Source of the DNA: a bacterium
GTDB lineage: Bacteria > Ratteibacteria > UBA8468 > B48-G9 > JAFGKM01
Reading direction: 5' to 3'
DNA: 15,416 nt
Assembly: GCA_035371905.1 (NCBI GenBank)
Contig: DAORXQ010000035.1
Location: forward strand, 1 to 15,416
The notes beneath the pieces are model-generated. The model was not told the DNA's origin. It made no database searches and worked only from the letters and a program-made list of their open reading frames with translations. A program made the position numbers and the translations under genes. Positions 8,352 to 14,151 of the stretch are shown one piece after another (the stretch's first letter is position 1; each line of letters begins with the position of its first letter).

Positions 8352-9817
8352 ATTTAATTGTTTTTCCAGTTATTTTATATTTACTTTCAGCATTTTTGAT
8401 TGCACTTATATGGAAAGAAGATGAAAAACTATCAGGGATTGCCTGTTTATCTTTTTCAATCCTTGTTTTTATATCTGTTATTCTTCTTGGAAAATATGTA
8501 TTTTTAAACGAAAGAATTATATATTTTGTTGGTAACTGGCAGATTCCAATAGGTATAACTTTAATGGTGGATGCTCTTTCTTATATATTCCTTGTTGTTG
8601 TTAATTTTGTTTTACCTGTTATTTGCTGGTTTTCCAATTCCTATATGAGAAAGTATACCAAACCTGGCTACTTTTACATTCTTTTCTCCCTGATATCTGC
8701 TGGATTAAACGGTATTTTAATAAGTATGGACTTTTTCAATATATATGTCTTCCTTGAAATTTCTTCAATTGCTTCATACATTCTTGTTGCTTTTGGATTG
8801 AGAACAGAAGAACTTGAAGCGTCTCTTAAATATACAATGATTGGTTTTATCGGTTCAACTCTAATACTTATTGGAATTGGTTTGATTCTCGGGAAAACAG
8901 GGACTTTAAATATAAGTGATTTTATGAGTGCAATATTAAATATAAATAAAATACAATTGTTGTTCATACTTGGACTGTTTATTTCTGGCTTTGCTCTAAA
9001 AACCGCTCTTTTCCCGTTTCATTTCTGGCTTCCCGATGCTCACTCACTTGCTCCTTCACCTGTTTCAGCAATACTTTCTGGTTTATTTATTAAAGTTACA
9101 GGTTTTTATATGCTTGTAAGAATAATCACAAATATATTTATAATTTTCCCTGAAAGTAAAATTATAATAATGGCTCTTGGACTTATTTCTATGATTTTCG
9201 GTTCTCTGATGGCAATAGACCAGATAGATATAAAGAGAACTTATGCATATTCAAGTATAAGCCAGATTGGTTATTGTGCACTTGCTCTTGGAATAGGTGG
9301 ATATTACGGATATCTTGGTGCCATTTTACATTTTATTTATCATTCTTTCTCAAAATCTCTTCTCTTTTTAAATTCAGGAGCAATTGAATACAGATATAAA
9401 ACAACAAAAATTGAGGAATTAAAAGGACTTTCTGACAAAATGCCATATACAACAGCAACCGGTTCAATAGGTATGCTTTCTATTTCAGGAATTCCACCTT
9501 TTGGTTGTTTCTGGAGTAAAATTATAATTATAATTGCTGCTATTAAGTCATTTTATTACGGAATTGCCTTTATATGTGTTATTGTTTCAGTAATAACCCT
9601 TGGATATTTTCTTAAACTTAAGAGAAATATTTTTGACAGTAAAGGTGAAGGAGAAAAATTTGAAGAAGTTAACTTTAATCTTTTAATGCCAATGGTTATT
9701 TTAAGTATTTTGATTTTTTTTGGAGGACTAATTTTACTTCCAGAAGTTAAAATTTATCTTGATAAAGCAGTTGGTGTAATGCAAAATTTTTCTTATATAC
9801 AAATAGGGGAGAGATGA
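8348..9817 (+). CDS. mrpD: Mrp antiporter subunit D (MrpD/MbhH-like)
   Basis: This 489-aa polytopic protein is the third antiporter-like subunit of the operon and the usual MrpD/MbhH by position, after mrpC and before mrpE. Conserved residues: Glu137 in VFLEISSIASY, Lys218 in FALKTALFPFHFWLPDAH, Lys249 in GLFIKVTGFY and Lys336 in YHSFSKSLLFL. ISGIPPFGCFWSK follows in a later helix. It overlaps mrpC by ATGA and has a strong SD, AAGGAGGT (8333-8340), 7 nt before the ATG. The likely role is one of the H+/Na+ half-channels of the complex. All key charges are intact. Confidence 0.93.
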   Translation: MNLIVFPVILYLLSAFLIALIWKEDEKLSGIACLSFSILVFISVILLGKYVFLNERIIYFVGNWQIPIGITLMVDALSYIFLVVVNFVLPVICWFSNSYMRKYTKPGYFYILFSLISAGLNGILISMDFFNIYVFLEISSIASYILVAFGLRTEELEASLKYTMIGFIGSTLILIGIGLILGKTGTLNISDFMSAILNINKIQLLFILGLFISGFALKTALFPFHFWLPDAHSLAPSPVSAILSGLFIKVTGFYMLVRIITNIFIIFPESKIIIMALGLISMIFGSLMAIDQIDIKRTYAYSSISQIGYCALALGIGGYYGYLGAILHFIYHSFSKSLLFLNSGAIEYRYKTTKIEELKGLSDKMPYTTATGSIGMLSISGIPPFGCFWSKIIIIIAAIKSFYYGIAFICVIVSVITLGYFLKLKRNIFDSKGEGEKFEEVNFNLLMPMVILSILIFFGGLILLPEVKIYLDKAVGVMQNFSYIQIGER

Positions 9818-9818
9818 T

Positions 9819-10301
9819 ATGGAATTTTTTGTAATCTTTATTTTAACTTTTATTGTATGGATGATTTTAACATGGAATATTGAGTTTTTAAATATAATCA
9901 TAGGTCTTTTTGTATGTGCTTTTGTTGCATTTATTTTCAGAAAAGAGTTTAAAATTGACAGAAAGGTATTTCAGATAAAAAGGTATATCTATTTCATTGA
10001 ATATATTTTTGTTTTTGTTTATTATATGATTAAAGCAAATATCCTTATGGCTTACAGGGTTTTAAGTCCAAGATTACCAATAAAGCCAGGTATAGTTAAA
10101 ATACCAATTGATTTAAAATCAAATCTTGCAAGAACCATACTTGCAAACTCTATAACATTAACACCAGGAACTTTTACACTTAAAATAACAGATGAATATC
10201 TTTACATTCACTGGATTTATATTTATACTTATGAAAAGGGAAAACAGAAGGAAAACATAGTTGGAATTATGGAAAAAATTTTAAAAAGGGTCTTTGAATG
10301 A
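9819..10301 (+). CDS. mrpE: Mrp antiporter subunit E (MrpE/MbhA-like)
   Basis: This 160-aa protein has two or three N-terminal membrane helices followed by a cytoplasmic domain. The family pattern is visible in KPGIVKIPIDLKSNLARTIL and the following NSITLTPGTFTLKI, close to MrpE/MbhA sequences. The ATG follows the mrpD stop with one base between them. An SD-like AGGGGAGAG lies just upstream. The length is typical. Confidence 0.9.
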   Translation: MEFFVIFILTFIVWMILTWNIEFLNIIIGLFVCAFVAFIFRKEFKIDRKVFQIKRYIYFIEYIFVFVYYMIKANILMAYRVLSPRLPIKPGIVKIPIDLKSNLARTILANSITLTPGTFTLKITDEYLYIHWIYIYTYEKGKQKENIVGIMEKILKRVFE

Positions 10302-10552
10302 ATACAATTTTTATATTTATCGGAATTTGTGTTGCTATGTGTGTTTATAGGATAGTCAGAGGACCTACTGCTGCGGATAGAAGCGTTGGTATTGATATAC
10401 TCGGATTAATTATTATCATTTACTGTGTATTTTATTCTCTTATAACAGGAATTGATTTTTATATGAACATTGCTCTTGCCTGGAGTATTCTTGGCTTTGT
10501 GAGTACAATAACACTTGCTAAATTTCTTGAAGGGAGGAAATTTGATGATTGA
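10298..10552 (+). CDS. mrpF: Mrp antiporter subunit F (MrpF/MbhB-like)
   Basis: This 84-aa protein has three membrane helices. The MrpF signature VRGPTAADRSVGIDILG (residues 20-36) is clear. The ATG overlaps the mrpE stop as ATGA, consistent with coupled translation. The size is normal for the family. Confidence 0.92.
   Translation: MNTIFIFIGICVAMCVYRIVRGPTAADRSVGIDILGLIIIIYCVFYSLITGIDFYMNIALAWSILGFVSTITLAKFLEGRKFDD
10531..10537 (+). promoter_or_regulatory. Ribosome binding site AGGGAGG that sets the mrpG start
   Basis: AGGGAGG lies 7 nt before the ATG at 10545. An earlier in-frame TTG at 10515 lies upstream of this site and has none of its own, so 10545 is the better start. Confidence 0.7.
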
Positions 10553-10874
10553 ACTTATAGGATGGTTTTTAATATTTATAGGACTTTTATTTGTATTTCT
10601 CGGTTGCCTTGGTCTTGTCAGAATGCCTGATGTTTACTGCCGTCTTCAGGTATCTACAAAATGTGTCACTCTTGGTGCTGGAGCAATTCTTTTTGGTGCA
10701 TTTTTAATAAGTGGTTTTTCAAGTATTGGTTTTAAAGCATTACTCTGTATTGTCTTTTTGTTTTTAAATTCTCCAACCGCTGCTCATGCTCTATCCTATG
10801 GTGCTTTTGTTTCAGGAGTAAAACCTGTTGAAGGGACAGAAATAGAAGAGGAATTACTTGAAGGAGAAAAATGA
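10545..10874 (+). CDS. mrpG: Mrp antiporter subunit G (MrpG/MbhC-like)
   Basis: This is a 109-aa protein with three membrane helices. LVRMPDVYCRLQVSTKCVTLG carries the MrpG/MbhC signature (RMPDxYxRLxxxTK), and NSPTAAHAL is the second family motif. The start at 10545 is chosen for its SD; it overlaps the mrpF stop by 8 nt. The C-terminal tail is strongly acidic. It closes the Mrp set and is followed directly by hypA, the point where Mbh-type operons usually continue into the hydrogenase catalytic module. Confidence 0.92.
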   Translation: MIELIGWFLIFIGLLFVFLGCLGLVRMPDVYCRLQVSTKCVTLGAGAILFGAFLISGFSSIGFKALLCIVFLFLNSPTAAHALSYGAFVSGVKPVEGTEIEEELLEGEK

Positions 10875-11132
10875 ATGCATGAACTCTCTGTTGTTAACAA
10901 TATTCTTAAAATAGTTGAAAGAGTTTGTGAGGAAAATAATGCAAAAAAAGTTCTTAAAATAAATATCAAAATAAATCCTTACAGTTGTCTTGATGAAGAA
11001 AATTTAAATTTTATTTTTTCCTCAATAACAAAAGAAAAAGAAATTTATAAGGATACAAAAATTGAGGTAAAAAGGAGTTTAAACCCGTCTGAAAGAGAAT
11101 ACATAGTTGAAAATATTGAAATTGAGGTATAG
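10875..11132 (+). CDS. hypA: Short HypA-like nickel chaperone lacking the zinc-binding cysteines
   Basis: HypA delivers nickel to the hydrogenase large subunit together with HypB. The N-terminus MHELSVVNNIL has the family's invariant Met-His-Glu, where His2 ligates nickel, and residues 1-66 follow the normal HypA pattern. Known HypA proteins are about 113-120 aa and then carry two CxxC pairs in a zinc loop. Here the chain passes from IEVKRSLNPS straight to a normal-looking C-terminal strand (EYIVENIEIEV) and ends at 85 aa. The only cysteines are Cys18 and Cys38, neither in a CxxC. The reading frame is clean and hypB starts 2 nt later, so this looks like an in-frame loss rather than a frameshift. 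The ATG directly follows the mrpG stop. Family assignment is good; full activity is uncertain. Confidence 0.82.
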   Translation: MHELSVVNNILKIVERVCEENNAKKVLKINIKINPYSCLDEENLNFIFSSITKEKEIYKDTKIEVKRSLNPSEREYIVENIEIEV

Positions 11133-11134
11133 AA

Positions 11135-11794
11135 ATGTTTAAAGTCATAAAGGTTGAAGAAAGTATTTTTGAAGAAAATAAAAAAATTGCAGAAGAGGTA
11201 AAAGATATTCTTGAAAAAAATAAAGTTTTTTCTTTTAATGTAATGGGTGCTCCTGGAAGTGGAAAAACATTATTTATTGAAAAAACAATAGAAATACTTA
11301 AAGAAGAATTTAAATTTGGAGTTATTGAAGGAGATATTGAAGGAACATTTGATGCAGAAAGATTTAAAAGATTTGATATTCCAGTTGTTCAGATAAATAC
11401 AGGAGGTGGATGCCATCTTGATGCAAATATGGTAAAAAATGGAATATTGAATTTACCACTTGAAAAAATTGAAATACTCTTTATTGAAAATGTTGGAAAT
11501 CTTGTTTGTCCTGCTGAATTTGAAATAGGTACAGAAAAAAATATTGTTGTCTCTTCAATTACAGAAGGCGAAAATAAAGTTTCTAAATATCCCCTTATGT
11601 TTAAAGTTTCTCATATCTGTATTTTAAATAAAATTGACCTTCTCCCATATATTGAATTTGATATTGAAAAATTTAAAAAAGAAATTAAACAAATATCACC
11701 TGATACATACTTTATAAAACTTTCTTCAAAAACAGGTGAAAACTTTTCTGAATGGATAGAATACTTGAAAGGATTAAAAAGGGAGAAAAAGTAG
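11135..11794 (+). CDS. hypB: Hydrogenase nickel-incorporation GTPase HypB
   Basis: HypB is the GTPase that drives nickel insertion into the [NiFe] site with HypA. In 219 aa it shows the P-loop GAPGSGKT (38-45), EGDIEGTFDAERF (66-77) in the switch region, the metal-site pair Cys93-His94 in GGGCHLDA, Cys125 in ENVGNLVCPAEF, and the G4 motif NKID (165-168). It lacks the N-terminal CxxCGC nickel site and the His-rich stretch found in some bacterial HypB proteins, so it is the short form. GAGGT lies 6 nt before the ATG. Its last 43 nt also encode the start of the next gene. All catalytic motifs are intact. Confidence 0.96.
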   Translation: MFKVIKVEESIFEENKKIAEEVKDILEKNKVFSFNVMGAPGSGKTLFIEKTIEILKEEFKFGVIEGDIEGTFDAERFKRFDIPVVQINTGGGCHLDANMVKNGILNLPLEKIEILFIENVGNLVCPAEFEIGTEKNIVVSSITEGENKVSKYPLMFKVSHICILNKIDLLPYIEFDIEKFKKEIKQISPDTYFIKLSSKTGENFSEWIEYLKGLKREKK

Positions 11795-12216
11795 CAATTA
11801 TTGGGATTGGAAACAGATTAAAAGGGGATGATGCTGCTGGAAGTATAATTGCTGAAAAACTAAAAGAAAAAGTAAAGAATGAAAATTTACTTGTTATAGA
11901 TGCAGAAATAAATCCTGAAAATTACATAGGAGTTATTAAAAAATTCAATCCTCCTTTTATACTCATAATAGATGCAATTGATTTCGGTTCTTTTCCAGGA
12001 GATTTTAGGATTTTTAAACCAGAGCAGATTAAGGATACAACAATTTCAACCCATAATTTTTCAATACCACTTTTAAAGAATTTGATAGATAATATTGAAA
12101 TTTATATACTTGGAATTCAACCAGAAAAAATAAAACTTGGTGAAAATATAAGTCAAAAAGTATCAGAAACAATAGAAAAAATTATTAAAACCTTTTTAGT
12201 CCTTCTTCCACCTTAA
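11752..12216 (+). CDS. hycI: HycI-type hydrogenase maturation endopeptidase
   Basis: This is a 154-aa peptidase of family M52 that removes the C-terminal extension of a [NiFe]-hydrogenase large subunit after nickel insertion. GIGNRLKGDDAAG (18-30), LIIDAIDFG (71-79) and STHNFSIPLL (99-108) match E. coli HycI closely, and the nickel-binding residues correspond to Asp27, Asp74 and His101. ILGIQPEKI is also a HycI-like block. HycI-type enzymes act on group 4 (Hyc, Mbh, Ech-like) large subunits, which fits the Mrp-like genes upstream. The ATG lies inside hypB (43-nt overlap); the N-terminus LERIKKGEKVAIIGIGN fits the family, so the long overlap appears real. It is the last gene of the operon. Confidence 0.92.
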   Translation: MDRILERIKKGEKVAIIGIGNRLKGDDAAGSIIAEKLKEKVKNENLLVIDAEINPENYIGVIKKFNPPFILIIDAIDFGSFPGDFRIFKPEQIKDTTISTHNFSIPLLKNLIDNIEIYILGIQPEKIKLGENISQKVSETIEKIIKTFLVLLPP

Positions 12217-12269
12217 AGGTGGACTTTGGAAATTAAGACAGGATAAGGTTTTTGAAGGGTAATTTTTTG
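12187..12269 (+). terminator. Possible terminator or attenuating fold at the end of the Mrp-hyp operon
   Basis: A hairpin TCCACC-TTAAA-GGTGGA (12207-12223) holds the hycI stop codon in its loop. It is enclosed by a longer-range pair, AAAACCTT (12187-12194) with AAGGTTTT (12245-12252). A run of six T's follows at 12263-12268. The inner hairpin has no T-run directly after it, so it is not a textbook intrinsic terminator. Confidence 0.3.
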
Positions 12270-12278
12270 TGGTAAAAT
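12269..12278 (+). promoter_or_regulatory. Extended -10 promoter of the radical SAM gene, probably leaderless
   Basis: TGGTAAAAT ends at 12278: an extended -10 (TG at 12270, allowing one base of spacing) with TAAAAT at 12273-12278. No good -35 is visible at 16-18 bp. The start ATG is only 9 nt after the -10, so transcription would begin at or within 1-3 nt of the ATG. No SD is present before this ATG, unlike its neighbours. Confidence 0.45.
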
Positions 12279-12287
12279 TCAATTCAA

Positions 12288-13343
12288 ATGGGATACTGTA
12301 AGATATGCAAAAAGGAAAAATTACTTTCAGAAAATCTTGGTATCTGTCTTGAATGTATAAGACAAAAACCAGAAGAAGCAATTTCTCTGGCAGATTATGT
12401 TCATAAAAAAGTAAGAGAAGGATTTAATCTTCCAGCATTCCCTCCAAAAACTGAAAATGGATTTAAATGTGAATTATGTTTTAACAGGTGTTCAATTGGT
12501 AAAAAAGAAAAAGGATATTGTGGATTAAGAGAAAACTTTAATGGTTTTTTAAAAAGTAAAGTCAGTCAGGATAAAGGAGTCCTTGATTTTTATTATGACC
12601 CAATTCCAACAAATTGCTGTGCTGAATGGTTCTGTGGTGCAGATATTGAAGGGAAAGGGAAATATAATCTTGCTGTATTTTTTTATGGTTGTTCATTTGA
12701 CTGCCTTTTTTGCCAGAATTATTCCCATAAATATATTGAGAAAGGAAAAATTTTATCTATTGAAAATTTACTGAAATGGGCTATTGATGATAGAGTTTAC
12801 TGTATTTGTTTTTTTGGAGGTTCTCCAGAACCGCAATTCCCTTTTATCATTAATTTCTGTGAAGAATTAATGAAAAAAAGAAAAATAAGGATCTGTTTTG
12901 AATGGAATGGTAGCGGAAATGAAGATTTTGTAAGAAAAATAGGAGAAATTGCTCTTAAAAGTAAAGGAATAATTAAATTTGATTTAAAAGCATTTGATGA
13001 AAATTTGAATATTGTTTTAACGGGTGTTTCAAATAAAAAAACATACCAGAATTTTAAATTGATTGCTAAAGAATTTTTAAAAAAAGCGGATTATCCATTA
13101 CTGACAGCAACAACTCTTCTTGTTCCTTATTATATTGATGAAATTGAAGTTGAAAAAATATCAAAGTTCATTTCAGATTTAAGTCATGAAATTCCCTATT
13201 CACTTTTAATTTTTTATCCTGAATTTTATTTAAAAGATTTACCTGTAACTCCAAAAGAAACTCTTTATAAATGTTATAATATTGCAAAAAAATATCTCAA
13301 AAAATTACATATTGGAAATCTGCATCTTTTAAACTTAATTTGA
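12288..13343 (+). CDS. Radical SAM protein, COG1180 (PflA/AmrS-like), with N-terminal Cys-rich regions
   Basis: This 351-aa protein binds a radical SAM [4Fe-4S] cluster through C135-x3-C139-x2-C142, followed by QN as in pyruvate formate-lyase activase-like and AmrS proteins (COG1180). Before the core there is a small zinc-ribbon-like segment, Cys4/Cys7 and Cys20/Cys23, then a second cysteine group at 61, 64, 68 and 78 (CELCFNRC and GYCGLREN), which is the conserved N-terminal region of AmrS-like enzymes. Three more cysteines (110, 111, 116) could bind metal. The start has no SD but an extended -10 lies 9 nt upstream, so a leaderless mRNA is likely. The substrate is unknown. No Memo or AMMECR1 partner is nearby, so I do not call it AmrS. 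Stop to IclR start is 52 nt. Confidence 0.85.
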   Translation: MGYCKICKKEKLLSENLGICLECIRQKPEEAISLADYVHKKVREGFNLPAFPPKTENGFKCELCFNRCSIGKKEKGYCGLRENFNGFLKSKVSQDKGVLDFYYDPIPTNCCAEWFCGADIEGKGKYNLAVFFYGCSFDCLFCQNYSHKYIEKGKILSIENLLKWAIDDRVYCICFFGGSPEPQFPFIINFCEELMKKRKIRICFEWNGSGNEDFVRKIGEIALKSKGIIKFDLKAFDENLNIVLTGVSNKKTYQNFKLIAKEFLKKADYPLLTATTLLVPYYIDEIEVEKISKFISDLSHEIPYSLLIFYPEFYLKDLPVTPKETLYKCYNIAKKYLKKLHIGNLHLLNLI

Positions 13344-13367
13344 AAAAAAATTTTTTTATGATATTAT
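13340..13367 (+). promoter_or_regulatory. Promoter of the IclR-QueG-like pair
   Basis: TTGAAA (13340-13345) and TATTAT (13362-13367) are separated by 16 bp containing an A8-T7 tract. The -35 overlaps the stop of the radical SAM gene. The same -10 sequence is used by the Mrp promoter. AGGA at 13387-13390 then gives the SD for the ATG at 13396. Confidence 0.55.
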
Positions 13368-13386
13368 TGAATAAATACGATATTAT
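13360..13386 (+). repeat. Direct repeat GATATTAT, possible IclR operator
   Basis: GATATTAT occurs at 13360-13367 and again at 13379-13386, 19 bp apart, about two helical turns. The first copy covers the -10. IclR proteins often regulate their own promoter, so this may be the binding site; in DNA this AT-rich the repeat could be chance. Confidence 0.3.
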
Positions 13387-13395
13387 AGGAATAAA

Positions 13396-14151
13396 ATGAA
13401 AGTAAAGGTAGTTGAAAAGATTATGAAAATTATTGAGGTTATTGCAAGTGGAAAAAATGAGGGCTATTCTGTTGGTGAAATTTCCAAAATTTTGAATTTA
13501 AAGATTACAACAGTCCACTCTCTTTTATCCACTCTTCTTTCCCTCGGTTATTTATGTAAGGATGAGAAAACGAAAAAATATAAAATTTCTGACAAACTTC
13601 TAAATATCTTTTCACCCCTTATTAATAAAAATATTCTTCTTAAAGTTGCAGAACCTGTTATGAAATCTCTTGCAGAAACAATTAAAGAATCAGTTGTTCT
13701 TGGTATTTTTTATAAAGGAGAAAGATATACAATTGCACAGGCAAATTATGAAGGACATATTTTGAATGTAAATCTGAATATGTTTCAAAAATTCTCTTGT
13801 TATTTAACAGCAACAGGAAGAATTTTACTTTCTTACCTTCCTGAAGAGGAAGTTAAGGAATATATCAGAAAAAATGGTTATCCAAAAGAAAATTGGAAAA
13901 ATATTAAAAATTATGAAGAATTGAAAAAGGAATTTGAGAAAATAAGGAAAAATAAAATTGAAATTATTGAAAAAGAAAACACAATTGCAATTGGAGTTCC
14001 TATTTTTAACAACAAAAAAGAAATAGTTGCTTCTCTTGGAGTTTATCTTCCAAAAATAAGGTTTAAAGGAGAAAATAAGGAAAAGATAACAAATGAACTT
14101 AAAAAAGCAGGTGAAGAAATAACTATTAAACTTGGAGGTAAATATGAATAA
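13396..14151 (+). CDS. IclR-family transcriptional regulator
   Basis: This 251-aa protein has the two IclR domains. The N-terminal winged helix-turn-helix is at about residues 5-65 (EKIMKIIEVIAS, then EISKILNLKITTVHSLLSTL for the recognition region). The C-terminal effector-binding domain has CYLTATGRILLSYLP, and NTIAIGVPIFNN with ASLGVYLP near the end. IclR proteins bind small metabolites and often control catabolic genes next to them. Here the next gene overlaps by 8 nt and is a QueG-like Fe-S protein, so the two are co-transcribed. The effector cannot be told from sequence. The SD is AGGA with 5-nt spacing. Confidence 0.93.
   Translation: MKVKVVEKIMKIIEVIASGKNEGYSVGEISKILNLKITTVHSLLSTLLSLGYLCKDEKTKKYKISDKLLNIFSPLINKNILLKVAEPVMKSLAETIKESVVLGIFYKGERYTIAQANYEGHILNVNLNMFQKFSCYLTATGRILLSYLPEEEVKEYIRKNGYPKENWKNIKNYEELKKEFEKIRKNKIEIIEKENTIAIGVPIFNNKKEIVASLGVYLPKIRFKGENKEKITNELKKAGEEITIKLGGKYE

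Noticed and set aside
10515..10544. TTG at 10515 as start of mrpG
   Set aside because: The SD at 10531-10537 serves ATG 10545, which also gives the normal family N-terminus.
3807..10874. Reading the operon as respiratory Complex I (nuo)
   Set aside because: MrpB, MrpE, MrpF and MrpG signatures are present and no NuoA, NuoH or NuoJ is seen.
12583..12774. 63-codon plus-strand frame inside the radical SAM gene
   Set aside because: It overlaps the radical SAM cysteine region in another frame and has no SD or family similarity.
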